Assembly (NCBI GenBank): GCA_018396995.1
Contig: JAGTQB010000002.1
Span: 1-64,000, forward strand
From: Candidatus Bathyarchaeota archaeon
GTDB lineage: Archaea > Thermoproteota > Bathyarchaeia > Bathyarchaeales > DTEX01
DNA length: 64,000 nt
Direction: 5' to 3'
Shown here piece after piece: positions 51,739 through 59,980 of this stretch (the stretch's first letter is position 1; every line of letters begins with the position of its first letter). The translations under genes and the position numbers were made by a program. The notes beneath the pieces are model-generated. The model was not told the origin of the DNA and ran no database searches. It was given only the letters and a program-made list of their open reading frames with translations.

Positions 51739-53679
51739 CTACCTGAATATTTCCAGCGCCATGAGGGCTCTATAAAATAGACCGCCTAAAAGGATTGCAA
51801 AAAATACTTCAATAACTGCTATTAACATAGCTTTCTTCCAACCAAATTCCTTGATACATGTCGCTATTGTTGCAACGCAGGGCACATAAAGCATTACTAT
51901 AAGCGAGAATGTGAGCATCTGGAGTGGTGTCAGGTGCTCGTGAAGATTTTGTGAGCCCAGTAGAGTGGCAAGCAATATTAGGGTGAGCTCCTTCCTCAGC
52001 ACGCCAAGTATCAATAATACTCCAAGTATCTCTGGCAACCCAAGCCAAACCACTGTTACCGGACTCATTATCTTTGAAACAATATACAGAACGTTTAAAA
52101 GATCCATGGCTTTAATTATTAATCCACTAATAACTATCACCGGAAAAGCTATTTTTAGGAACTCTTCAAGCCTGAACAACGTCTGTTTAATAACGGTCTT
52201 TAAATGTGGTGTCTTATAATCAGGCATCTCCATTATGAGCGCCATTGCCTCCCCGGGAAGAACCTTAAATGCGATTCTGCCAAAGATGAACACTATTGCT
52301 AAGTCCACCACATAGAGGTAGAGGGCCCATTCTACTCCAAGATACTTTCCCACAAGCCCAAGTATTACAACGGAGCGGGCTGCGCATGGAATAAGTGTTG
52401 ACAAAAAACCAGCTATAAGTCTCTCCCTCTCAGTCTCCATTATTCTGCAACCTAGGCAGGCTGGAACATTACATCCATAACCAAGTATTAGGGGTATGAA
52501 GGCCTTACCGTGTAACCCAATCTTATGCATAAATGCATCCATTAAAAATGCTATTCGAGCCAGATAACCAGAATCCTCTAAGGCATAAAGTATTAAGTAA
52601 AATGGGACTATGTAGGGTAATGCTATAGTTATTGTCGCTATCACCCCCTCTATAACTCCGCCCCAAATAAGGTCTCTGAGCAGACCTGAGCCTAAGATCC
52701 CAACAAAAATCGTCTCATAACCGTAAAGTACATTAGTTAGAACTTCTGAAAGGAAATTTCCCAAGCCGAAGACCGCATAAAAGGTTACCAAAATGGTTAT
52801 GGCCATTATGATGTAGCCATAAACTTTATGCGTCGTTAAATAATCTATCTTATCACTTAGTGGAAGCTTTATTGTTGGGAGGATCCGTTGAACCTCCCTA
52901 GCGATCTTGCCAGCAACCTCGTATCTCTCTGAAGTTATTACTGTTGGACATGGGTGGCCATGTATTTCTTCGATCTCTTTAGCCATCTTTTCTGCTAGAG
53001 TTAGGGCCTCCGGTCTAACTCTCCTAACCTCCTTTATAACCTCCTCATCTCCCTCAAGGATCTTTATGGCAGCCCATCTAAGCGGATACCTTAAACCCGC
53101 GCCCCTTAAAGCCTCCTCCAACATCTTTATTCTAGTCTCAATCTCGCTGCCATACTTTATGGGGGCTGGCTTTCGAAACCCTTTCTCAAAGCCTTCAATA
53201 ACTTTAAACAGCAGTTCATGTATGCCCTTACCCCTAATGGCAATTGTTGGGACGGTTGGTACGCCTAATATCTCCTCAAGTCTTCTATAATCTATTTTTA
53301 TCCCTTTTCTTTCAGCAACATCCACCTGGTTAAGGGCTATGATTAGCGGGATCTCAAGCTCCATCAGCTGGAGCGTAAAGAAGAGGTTTCTCTCTAAGAC
53401 AGATGCATCAACAACGTTAATAACAACGTCTGGCCTTTCATTAATTATATATTCTCTTGAAATGAGCTCCTCGAGTGAGAAAGTTGATAGCGAGTATATG
53501 CCTGGTAGATCAATAATTTCTATTGTGTATCCTTTAAAGTGAAGTTCACCCTCAGCCTTCTCAACAGTCTTACCGGGCCAATTACCGATATGCTGGTGAA
53601 GGCCTGTTAACTGATTAAATATTACGGATTTCCCAACGTTCGCATTTCCAGCTAGTGCAACCCGTATCCTCTTCTCCAT
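51739..53679 (-). CDS. feoB: Ferrous iron transporter FeoB
   Basis: 646 residues. An N-terminal G domain has GNANVGKS (11-18), DLPG and NQVD. A helical guanine-dissociation-like domain covers about 170-270. The C-terminal membrane part has Gate motifs, including GYGCNVPACLGCRIM with conserved cysteines, and CAARSVV. It imports Fe(II) across the membrane. It begins right after the feoA stop (53680), so the two are co-translated. Probably regulated by the adjacent DtxR-type protein. Confidence 0.96.
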   Translation of the reverse strand: MEKRIRVALAGNANVGKSVIFNQLTGLHQHIGNWPGKTVEKAEGELHFKGYTIEIIDLPGIYSLSTFSLEELISREYIINERPDVVINVVDASVLERNLFFTLQLMELEIPLIIALNQVDVAERKGIKIDYRRLEEILGVPTVPTIAIRGKGIHELLFKVIEGFEKGFRKPAPIKYGSEIETRIKMLEEALRGAGLRYPLRWAAIKILEGDEEVIKEVRRVRPEALTLAEKMAKEIEEIHGHPCPTVITSERYEVAGKIAREVQRILPTIKLPLSDKIDYLTTHKVYGYIIMAITILVTFYAVFGLGNFLSEVLTNVLYGYETIFVGILGSGLLRDLIWGGVIEGVIATITIALPYIVPFYLILYALEDSGYLARIAFLMDAFMHKIGLHGKAFIPLILGYGCNVPACLGCRIMETERERLIAGFLSTLIPCAARSVVILGLVGKYLGVEWALYLYVVDLAIVFIFGRIAFKVLPGEAMALIMEMPDYKTPHLKTVIKQTLFRLEEFLKIAFPVIVISGLIIKAMDLLNVLYIVSKIMSPVTVVWLGLPEILGVLLILGVLRKELTLILLATLLGSQNLHEHLTPLQMLTFSLIVMLYVPCVATIATCIKEFGWKKAMLIAVIEVFFAILLGGLFYRALMALEIFR

Positions 53680-53946
53680 TTATCTCTGAACCTCCACAAA
53701 GATTCTTTCAGCAATATCTCTGCCGATAGCGAGCTTATAGCCCCTAACATGAGCCTCAATCGGCCCGTTAAGTGGCGCGGACCTAATGATAGTGACCTTT
53801 GTCCCCGGCGTTAAGCCCATATCGGCGAGCCTCTTCCTAATCCCGCGGCCCCAACGCCATCCCCTACCAAAACCAATCTCTATCCTAGTGATCACGCCGG
53901 TCTCTCCTTCCTTCAGCTCCGTCAGCGGAATCTCCATGTAAATCAC
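53680..53946 (-). CDS. feoA: FeoA family protein
   Basis: 88 residues. One SH3-like domain with LADMGLTPGTKVTIIRSAPLNGPIEAHVRGYKLAIGRDIAE, the classic FeoA pattern. It assists FeoB. It contains an extra arginine- and glycine-rich insertion (GFGRGWRWGRGIRKR) near the N-terminus. Its start lies 15 bp after the DtxR-type gene, giving a three-gene iron operon. Confidence 0.94.
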   Translation of the reverse strand: MIYMEIPLTELKEGETGVITRIEIGFGRGWRWGRGIRKRLADMGLTPGTKVTIIRSAPLNGPIEAHVRGYKLAIGRDIAERIFVEVQR

Positions 53947-53961
53947 CTCAATTAAAACCTT

Positions 53962-54600
53962 CTAAGTTTTTCTAACCATTATGAGTGAGGCAACTTCACG
54001 GCTTAATGTGCGGGCCCCTCCATTTACCTTAATTATTATTAAGTCATTTAGCGGACTTTTCTCCATGACCTCTATGATCTTTTCAGGCTCCACTCCAATT
54101 CCTTCAAGGTAACTTAAGGTGGCGCCCTCCTCCTTAAGTATCCTTGAGATCTTGGCTCTTTCACCAACATTAACTTCGAAGAGCGGATGCTCCACCTCCT
54201 CAAATATTTTACCATCCTCTGTTGGGATCGGGTTCCCATGAGGGCACTTCTTTGGGAAGCCTAAGATATGCTCGATCTTTTTGGCAACGTAGTCATTTAT
54301 CCAGTGCTCAAGGTTACAAGCTAATTCATGAACCTTACACCACTCAACCCCCAAAATGTCAAATAAAAGTCTCTCTAAAAGCCTATGTCTCCTAATAATG
54401 TTAAGGGCTATTTTCTTACCTTTTTCAGTCAATTGCACACCTTTATAGGGCTCACGAATAACTAGAAGCATCTTCTCAAGTCTTTCAATAGTATTTGTTA
54501 CTGTCCCAGGGGAGACCCCTAACATATCTACTAGATCACCTGTCTTAGCGACACCATAGCGCTCCTGAAGCCTATAAATCACCTCAAGATACTCCTCCAC
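53962..54600 (-). CDS. DtxR/MntR family metal-dependent regulator
   Basis: 212 residues. An N-terminal winged helix (GVAKTGDLVDMLGVSPGTVTNTIERLEKMLL) is followed by the metal-binding dimer domain (RRHRLLERLLFDILGVEWCKVHELACNLEH) and a C-terminal FeoA/SH3-like domain. It should bind Fe(II) or Mn(II) and repress the feo genes that follow it. GTG start; the open frame continues upstream (TEVSSVVEEYLEVI), so the N-terminus could be a little longer with an unusual start. The nested palindrome lies 36 bp upstream. Confidence 0.93.
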   Translation of the reverse strand: MEEYLEVIYRLQERYGVAKTGDLVDMLGVSPGTVTNTIERLEKMLLVIREPYKGVQLTEKGKKIALNIIRRHRLLERLLFDILGVEWCKVHELACNLEHWINDYVAKKIEHILGFPKKCPHGNPIPTEDGKIFEEVEHPLFEVNVGERAKISRILKEEGATLSYLEGIGVEPEKIIEVMEKSPLNDLIIIKVNGGARTLSREVASLIMVRKT

Positions 54601-54636
54601 AACACTAGATACTTCAGTAATAATGTGCCCCCCAGT

Positions 54637-54672
54637 TACGATTAGTCGTAAAAATTTTTACGACTAATCGTA
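54637..54672. promoter_or_regulatory. 36-bp nested palindrome, probable DtxR-type operator
   Basis: TACGATTAGTCGTAAAAA and TTTTTACGACTAATCGTA are perfect reverse complements. Each half also contains a smaller dyad (TACGA-N4-TCGTA), with AAAATTTT between them. The likely TATA sequence of the dtxR-feoA-feoB operon (TTTTAAATA on the minus strand, ending near 54671) abuts it, so binding would cover the transcription start. Two dimers could bind side by side. Autoregulation is inferred. Confidence 0.75.
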
Positions 54673-54736
54673 TTTAAAATTTGCGGTTAATAGCTGACAA
54701 TAAGGATTATTTTAGAGGAAGTAAGATAACCGTATG

Positions 54737-55165
54737 TTAGGGAGACACTACAGCAACTTTAACTTGTTTAACACCTTTTTTCGTCATTATTTCCTCAGCT
54801 AGTCTCTTTATTTCGCCCACTTTCCCATTAACCGCAATTATTTCTAGGCATGTCTCTTCCTTTAAATGTATATGTGTTGTTGAAGTTATGATGTCCATAA
54901 ACTTATGTTGTAAACCTATGATCTCCTCCACAAGATTTGGCTTATCCAACTGATATAAGATTAAGATAGCGCCAGCTACATGCTCAGTCTCAGAAGATGT
55001 CCACTTAAACTCGCTTATAAAAGCTTGAATAGCATCGTGAACCGCCTTAGAGCGGTTTCCATAACCCATGCTTTTCCAAACATTATCAAATTTTTCAACG
55101 ACTGATGGAGGAAGCGAAACACTAAAACGTATAACACCAGCTTTATCCTGCATCCACGCACCCAA
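54737..55165 (-). CDS. nikR: Nickel-responsive regulator NikR
   Basis: 142 residues. An N-terminal ribbon-helix-helix (IRFSVSLPPSVVEKFDNV...NRSKAVHDAI) is followed by the ACT-like nickel domain. The four high-affinity nickel ligands of E. coli NikR (H76, H87, H89, C95) correspond in spacing to H87, H98, H100 and C106 here. It should repress nickel uptake when nickel is plentiful. No nik operon adjoins it; the nickel hydrogenase lies 13 kb away. M5 is an alternative start. Confidence 0.94.
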   Translation of the reverse strand: MGAWMQDKAGVIRFSVSLPPSVVEKFDNVWKSMGYGNRSKAVHDAIQAFISEFKWTSSETEHVAGAILILYQLDKPNLVEEIIGLQHKFMDIITSTTHIHLKEETCLEIIAVNGKVGEIKRLAEEIMTKKGVKQVKVAVVSP

Positions 55166-55239
55166 AAAATTATTGTGTTTGCCCTAATAAATTGTTAGTT
55201 AGTTTTCCCTACGCTAATGATCTGTTCTATTTTTCAGGG

Positions 55240-55320
55240 GGCTCCGAGGATCTAATTGAAGAAGTCGAAGCACGCGGGGTTGAATCCCTTGAAGAGAAGG
55301 AGAGGGAGAGGCTTCGATGA
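55240..55320 (+). pseudogene. VapB-like antitoxin, N-terminally truncated
   Basis: The frame GGSEDLIEEVEARGVESLEEKERERLR ends at TGA 55320, which overlaps the VapC start as ATGA. It looks like the C-terminal, toxin-binding part of an antitoxin. Upstream the frame stays open but has no DNA-binding domain and no good start, so the N-terminal half is lost. Confidence 0.5.
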
Positions 55321-55621
55321 CCATTCTCGATACAAGCGTTACCGTGGATAGGGCGAAATCTAGGAAGCCCATCAACGAAGATATAACAGCTGTAACATTG
55401 GTTGAATTCCCTAGAATAGTCTACTATAAATTTTTTAGTAGTAGAGTTATATTCCCTATCCGACATGACTTCATAATGGCCCATAGGCTCCTTGAATTAG
55501 GTAAGCCCCAAGCTCTCTCAGATCTACTAGTGGTCTCAATAGCCATAAACAGGGTGAAGAGCTAATTACATGGGACAGGGATCTTGAAGTCATTAGTAAT
55601 GCGGCTAAAAGATCAGGGTAA
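55317..55621 (+). pseudogene. vapC: VapC-like PIN-domain toxin with frameshift
   Basis: The intact part (55317-55565) begins TILDTSVTVDRA and has VTLVEFPRI and ALSDLLVVSIAINR, giving three of the four PIN acidic residues. The frame then ends at TAA. The next frame continues GEELITWDRDLEVISNAAKRSG to TAA 55621, just as expected for VapC, with the last acidic residue in WDRD. A one-base change near 55551-55556 explains both. So this is a broken toxin, unless it is a sequencing error. Confidence 0.75.
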
Positions 55622-55641
55622 GAAATAAAATTAACAGTCAT

Positions 55642-55860
55642 CTAATAGGCAAGAAAAGAAAACAACTTAGCTTTCTTATCAGTCGAAAGGAAAATTCGTC
55701 TAAGCTCTTGCTCTGTTGGGGCGCGCTCATCTCGGAGCGATGGCGTGTTGCGGGCACCCTTAATCTTCCCATTAACCTCGATGCCTAACATCAACATCTC
55801 ATTAAGTAAATAACTATACTTGGCCCGACTGGCCAACCAACAACCACCAAAATAAAACAA
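55642..55860 (-). pseudogene. Fragment of an archaeal tyrosine recombinase (integrase)
   Basis: 72 residues. The stretch NTPSLRDERAPTEQELRRIFLSTD followed by KAKLFSFLAY resembles the start of the catalytic core of archaeal (SSV/pTN-type) integrases. The active-site Arg and the rest of the core are missing after the stop, and the N-terminal SAM-like domain is incomplete. It lies just beyond the 3' end of the tRNA gene, the usual integration site. A remnant of an integrated element is the best reading. Confidence 0.6.
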
Positions 55861-55876
55861 TAGAGATTATATTTAA

Positions 55877-55920
55877 GGGACTTGAACCCAAAAGGTGGTG
55901 GGCCGGGCCGGACTTGAACC
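55877..55920. repeat. Direct repeat of the tRNA T-arm core (att-like)
   Basis: GGACTTGAACC occurs at 55910-55920 as the T-arm of the tRNA gene and again at 55878-55888, 21 bases past the T-arm copy, flanked there by a further G and C to give GGGACTTGAACCC. Together with the integrase fragment it suggests an attachment-site trace. The repeat is only 11 bp, so chance cannot be excluded. Confidence 0.4.
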
Positions 55921-56010
55921 GGCGACCTTACAGAACCCTCTTAGAGGGTTTCTGCGCCTCCCGGTTCTCGCTGTCAGGCAGACGTCCTAACCATGCTAGA
56001 CGACCGGCCC
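55896..56010 (-). tRNA. tRNA-Val(GAC) with two probable introns
   Basis: On the minus strand: acceptor GGGCCGG/CCGGCCC with encoded CCA, D-stem GTCT/GGAC, anticodon stem TCTGC/GCAGA, T-arm GCCGG-TTCAAGT-CCGGC. The anticodon loop begins CTGACA (anticodon GAC) but is extended by 15 bases before the 3' half of the stem, fitting an intron at 37/38. A further 22 bases (AACCCTC..GAGGGTT..) stand between the anticodon stem and AGGTC of the variable loop, fitting a second, non-canonical intron. Without both, a normal 76-base tRNA results. Confidence 0.85.
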
Positions 56011-56104
56011 GCTTCCTAATTTTATACCTTCACAATATTCTTATAATTCTTGCTATAAAGTTTTTGTGTTCTCTGATAAGATTTAAAAAAGAGAGGGAGA
56101 GTAG

Positions 56105-56338
56105 TCAGGTTAAGCCTAGGATTCTTTGGGCGATGATTATAAAGCCTGCTGGTGGAAATGTCCGTGTTAAGGGGCCTATTAGTAGGCCTATAATTGCCGC
56201 GATTACCGCCACGGCAATCAGCATAGCTATTATCTGAACCAATAAATAGGCGAGCCAAAACTTAAATGAAGAACCAAAGTCTATTGTCACTTTAAGTTTC
56301 TTTTCCTCTTCCGTCAATTCATGCACCCACTTTATCAA
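56105..56338 (-). CDS. Small membrane protein
   Basis: 77 residues. A charged N-terminus (HELTEEEKKLKVTIDFG) is followed by a long hydrophobic stretch (about 27-55) that could cross the membrane once or twice, and a short tail. Not recognised. TTG start; a TATA-like TTTTATA about 22-28 bases upstream suggests a leaderless mRNA. It lies next to the tRNA gene. Confidence 0.5.
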   Translation of the reverse strand: MIKWVHELTEEEKKLKVTIDFGSSFKFWLAYLLVQIIAMLIAVAVIAAIIGLLIGPLTRTFPPAGFIIIAQRILGLT

Positions 56339-56457
56339 AATTATTTTGAGGGTATAAAAGACTTCTGATAAATGGTTTCTTGAGAGAGTTCAGCAGAATT
56401 CTAGAGGATTTTTGCTCTCTTTTCAGCTGGATGTATGTCAAGCATGGAGAAATGGGT

Positions 56458-56976
56458 CTAAAAGTTGTCTTTTAATTTAATTGGGAAGAAGACTGGCCTA
56501 ATAATCATCGTTGAGTATAATTGGTTTTGTCTGAGGCCTAAAGCTATTTCTATAAATTCTGGTATCACTTTATGGATAAGCTCCGCTGACGGTTCGCCCC
56601 AGCGTATTCCAGTGCAGAATGGATCTATGTAAACGTAGAACTTTTGATCTAGATACTCAAAGAGCGCCTCAGAAGCGTGGCCGTATTTCGGTTTGCTGAG
56701 GATTTTAAATGGCCAGAGCTTGCACGCCAATGGTTTAATATGCTGTAAGCCGCATAACCACCTCCCATTTGGGCCCGGATATAGGAAGACGCATGAGCCA
56801 TCAGCTCTTTTACCTATATAAAGCTTATTTAACCCAGCTTTTGTGACCCCCACCCCATAAATCTTTGTTATATTCAGCCACTCTTTAAATGTCAAGACTA
56901 CTTCAAACTCCCTGCAACATAGTCCACACCCGTTACAGCGCCATAAATTCACGTATCTCCATGGGACAAAGACCAT
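56458..56976 (-). CDS. YkgJ family cysteine-cluster protein
   Basis: 172 residues. The N-terminal CNGCGLCC motif and later CVFL, CGL, PLACKLWPF cysteines are those of the YkgJ (UPF0153) family, thought to bind a metal or iron-sulfur cluster. The exact function is unknown. Monocistronic, with 138 and 119 bp on the two sides. Confidence 0.85.
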   Translation of the reverse strand: MVFVPWRYVNLWRCNGCGLCCREFEVVLTFKEWLNITKIYGVGVTKAGLNKLYIGKRADGSCVFLYPGPNGRWLCGLQHIKPLACKLWPFKILSKPKYGHASEALFEYLDQKFYVYIDPFCTGIRWGEPSAELIHKVIPEFIEIALGLRQNQLYSTMIIRPVFFPIKLKDNF

Positions 56977-57115
56977 ATATGACTCCCTGTTCTAGAAATA
57001 CCTAGAAAGAATGCTTCCTAATAAACATTAATTTGTGAATATGAAGTAAAGAAGTGTCTAGGACCTAAGATTTGCTTCAGAAATATTTTGTGAAATGGGT
57101 CTTAAAGGAGTAATT

Positions 57116-57598
57116 TCATCTTATTTCTTTCTTATAGAGATATAATGTATGTGTTGGAAAGCCAAAACGGTTATCCTCACAGAAGCGTTCAACTCTAACT
57201 GGCTTCCAACCTATTATTTCATAGTCATGTGAGACAACTCTCGCGCCCTCCTTAAGCTCGTTCTCAAGTTTAGGCCTGATCTTTTCATTCGCACTGGTGG
57301 TTAGATATAAGTAGACGACATCCGCCATACTTATGTCAACATCGAATAAGTTGCCATGAATAATTTTAACTCTATCCTGTAAGCCCAGCTCAATCACTTT
57401 CTTCATAGCCTGTTTAACTAGGTCTTCTCTGAGCTCTACGCCAATTGCATATGCCCCAAACTCTTTAGCAGCAATTATTACTGGTCTACCATCACCCGCG
57501 CCCAGATCAAAAAATATTTCACCGGGTTTCAGCTCAGCCATTTGTAAAAGTCTGCGTATAACTGATTCAGGAGAAGCTACAAATGGAGCTATAGCCAA
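57116..57598 (-). CDS. Class I SAM-dependent methyltransferase
   Basis: 160 residues. Motif I FFDLGAGDGRPVIIAA, the acidic residue in GVELREDL, and motif IV region DVVYLYLT are present. The short chain and the start VIRRLLQMAELKPGE resemble small archaeal DOT1- or PrmA-like methyltransferases of unknown target. No partner gene adjoins it. The region from 57599 to the next gene holds only promoter-like AT-rich DNA. Confidence 0.82.
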   Translation of the reverse strand: MAIAPFVASPESVIRRLLQMAELKPGEIFFDLGAGDGRPVIIAAKEFGAYAIGVELREDLVKQAMKKVIELGLQDRVKIIHGNLFDVDISMADVVYLYLTTSANEKIRPKLENELKEGARVVSHDYEIIGWKPVRVERFCEDNRFGFPTHTLYLYKKEIR

Positions 57599-57812
57599 CT
57601 AGTTCACCTCCACCCTCCTAATTTTCACCTAAATGTTTAAAGCAATATTTTTGCCTTACGCTTTTGCCGTGTTCTACTAGGCTCTTTTCTTAATCACCCA
57701 CTTCAATAATTTCAACTTCTCGGGACTCAAGATTGAGAAGAAAACTATGGTGATACTGAAAATTTATTTATCTCAAAAATGGATGAAACGACAATTTCAG
57801 AAAAATAAAAAA

Positions 57813-57821
57813 GTCTTAAAT
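57813..57821 (+). promoter_or_regulatory. TATA box of the solute-binding protein gene
   Basis: CTTAAATAA lies about 40 bp before TTG 57858. A start of transcription near 57842 gives a short leader that carries GTGAGGTG (57844-57851). Confidence 0.5.
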
Positions 57822-57857
57822 AATGGTTGTTCTCTTCACTGAAGTGAGGTGTTTAAA

Positions 57858-59798
57858 TTGAATTCAAAGGCTGCGGCCAGTTTGTTCCTGACAGCTCTTC
57901 TAATACTCATTATACTTGCAACGCCAATAACGCCTACCGCGAGAGCTGAAGAGTATATATTGCGTATTCCCACGGACTGTCCGCCAAGAACGTTTAACCC
58001 ATTACAGGCGGCTACCGATATTTGTCAAACAGTGTGGTTTTCAGGTTTACTTTATGAAACCTTGATCTTAAAAACATTTAATGATAGCTTAGTTCCTTGG
58101 TTAGCTAAAAGTTGGGAGATACTTGATAATGGCACTAGATATGTTTTCCACCTTGACGAGAGGGCTAAGTGGAGCGATGGAAAACCAGTCACTGCGAAAG
58201 ACGTAGAATTCACGTGGAAGTTAATAATGCAGTATGCATTTCCATCAATATTGCAGGGTATTCTTCAAGAGGTTAGAGCCGTTGACAATTATACCGTGGA
58301 ATTTATAACGACTAAGCCTTGGTTCAGATGGGATGTGGATTTTGGAATCAGTATCGTGCTGCCATCACATATATGGAGTGAGCTAGCCGACCCGCTGGGC
58401 TACGACTTTATTGATGACCCCAGCAAGCATATAACCTCCGGCCCATTCATTTACGATTCATATAAGCCTGGTGAATGGTGGCTCTTTAAGAAGAGACCGA
58501 ACTATTGGAAGACTGAATCGATACCAAAAATAGACGGCGTCTTACTCAGGTTCGTTGCCGACTTCTCATTGTATCCATTCCTTCTCCTGAAGGATGAGGT
58601 TGACATAGCTGAGCTACCCTTTTACCTACTACCCCAAGTTGTTGGTAAACCTAATATAGAGATCTGGATTAACCCAGTTCACAGAAATCAAGAGATCCTC
58701 TTCATAAATACGAGAATATATCCGCTTAACATTAAAGAGGTTAGGCTGGCAATTGAGTTAGCCATAGATAAGGTTGAGATAGCAAACTTCTACTTTATGG
58801 GTTACGGTGTACCCGCTAATTGTACGCTCTGGGACTTCACCACGTGGCGTGAAGTTTATGTTCCAGAGGCTGTATGGCCAGGGTGGGGTAAAACTAAGGA
58901 GGAGCGTATAGCTGAGGCTAATAGGATCCTTGATGAGTTAGGCTTTCATAGGGGGCCGGATGGTGTAAGAGTAACGCCAAATGGGACAAGACTGAGCTTT
59001 AAGTTTCTTGTGGAGATGGTTCCATTAACGGCAGTAAGACTGAGGGTGGCGGAGGCAATTTCCAGTTATTTGAGGGAGATAGGTATAGAGATAAGCAGTT
59101 TCCAGCCGCTAATGATACCGGACTTCTTTGCGGCAGTATTCTTTGCTGAAGAGGGCAAGCGAGATTACGGTTTTGCCGCCTTCACAGACGGAGAAATCTC
59201 GAATATATGGTCTGACCTAGGATGGTTCCTGATGCCAATAAGGGGAATCAACTACTTGGCGGCTACAGGCTGGCATATAACCGCACCCGAAGCAGCTGAG
59301 AGGGTCAATGAGTTAGTCAGAAGAGCTTTTGAAAGCTTAAGCTATGAAGAAATGGTAGAATGCATCAAAGAGATTGTCAAAATACAGGCGGAGCATCTGC
59401 CATTAATAACTATAGTACATTACCCGCTCTGGATATGGGCCTATAGAACAAATAGATTTACCAATTGGAACTTTGACGTCGTGACAAGGTGGACTGGTGG
59501 CGGAGGATTCCGTATACCTTGGAGACCCTTAGCAGTACAGGAGCTTACTCCAGTTGGTTGGAAGCCGCCTACTGCGCCGCCCACCACTCCACCAACAGCT
59601 CCGCCCACAACACCACCTACAGCCCCACCAACTACTCCTCCAACTGCCCCGCCCACCACTCCACCCACGGCTCCACCAGAAGCACCAGCAGCCCCAACAA
59701 TACCAATAGAACAAATAATTACCATAGTAGTAATAGTAGTAATCATAGCTGTTGCAGCAGGCTACTTTGCAGTTAGGGCCAAACGAAAAGCTAAATAG
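57858..59798 (+). CDS. Membrane-anchored ABC solute-binding protein, family 5 (peptide/nickel type)
   Basis: About 646 residues from TTG 57858, chosen because GAGGTG lies six bases before it. A signal peptide (about 3-32), a family 5 binding domain (about 35-560; LAKSWEILDNGTRYVFHLDERAKWSDG is the hallmark), a Pro-Thr linker of repeated TTPPTAPP and a C-terminal helix with basic tail follow in order. It is thus held on the outer face of the membrane. The ligand is likely a peptide; nickel is possible. No permease or ATPase gene adjoins it, so it is an orphan. Confidence 0.9.
   Translation: MNSKAAASLFLTALLILIILATPITPTARAEEYILRIPTDCPPRTFNPLQAATDICQTVWFSGLLYETLILKTFNDSLVPWLAKSWEILDNGTRYVFHLDERAKWSDGKPVTAKDVEFTWKLIMQYAFPSILQGILQEVRAVDNYTVEFITTKPWFRWDVDFGISIVLPSHIWSELADPLGYDFIDDPSKHITSGPFIYDSYKPGEWWLFKKRPNYWKTESIPKIDGVLLRFVADFSLYPFLLLKDEVDIAELPFYLLPQVVGKPNIEIWINPVHRNQEILFINTRIYPLNIKEVRLAIELAIDKVEIANFYFMGYGVPANCTLWDFTTWREVYVPEAVWPGWGKTKEERIAEANRILDELGFHRGPDGVRVTPNGTRLSFKFLVEMVPLTAVRLRVAEAISSYLREIGIEISSFQPLMIPDFFAAVFFAEEGKRDYGFAAFTDGEISNIWSDLGWFLMPIRGINYLAATGWHITAPEAAERVNELVRRAFESLSYEEMVECIKEIVKIQAEHLPLITIVHYPLWIWAYRTNRFTNWNFDVVTRWTGGGGFRIPWRPLAVQELTPVGWKPPTAPPTTPPTAPPTTPPTAPPTTPPTAPPTTPPTAPPEAPAAPTIPIEQIITIVVIVVIIAVAAGYFAVRAKRKAK
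59566..59685 (+). repeat. Tandem repeat encoding TAPPTTPP units
   Basis: Imperfect 24-base units (GCTCCGCCCACAACACCACCTACA and variants) encode a Pro-Thr linker between the binding domain and membrane anchor. The low complexity also produces long shadow ORFs on both strands (59441-59810). Confidence 0.8.
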
Positions 59799-59980
59799 GA
59801 AGGGGCTCAAAAACTACAGCTACATTAAATATTTTTCAATACCCCACAAAATTTTTAATCTATGCCACTTCTATAATAATAGCCTTATTAAATCCACTTT
59901 TAACACTAAACTTTTTCTGATGTAGGAGACTAGGCGCTATAGAGGGGGCTGAACACCCTCTCTCCAACTCTTCTCTATTT

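Noticed and set aside
55914-56237. 107-aa ORF on the plus strand
   Set aside because: It runs antisense through the tRNA-Val gene and the small membrane protein gene and has no protein-like character.
57599-57857. A gene in the 250-bp gap before the solute-binding protein
   Set aside because: No frame gives a protein-like sequence; only a TATA box, a weak 6-bp inverted repeat and the ribosome site were seen.
59441-59810. Long ORFs on both strands over the Pro-Thr repeat (101, 95 and 93 aa)
   Set aside because: They are shadows of the repetitive TAPPTTPP coding stretch; the glycine-valine and serine-rich products are what the same repeat gives in other frames.
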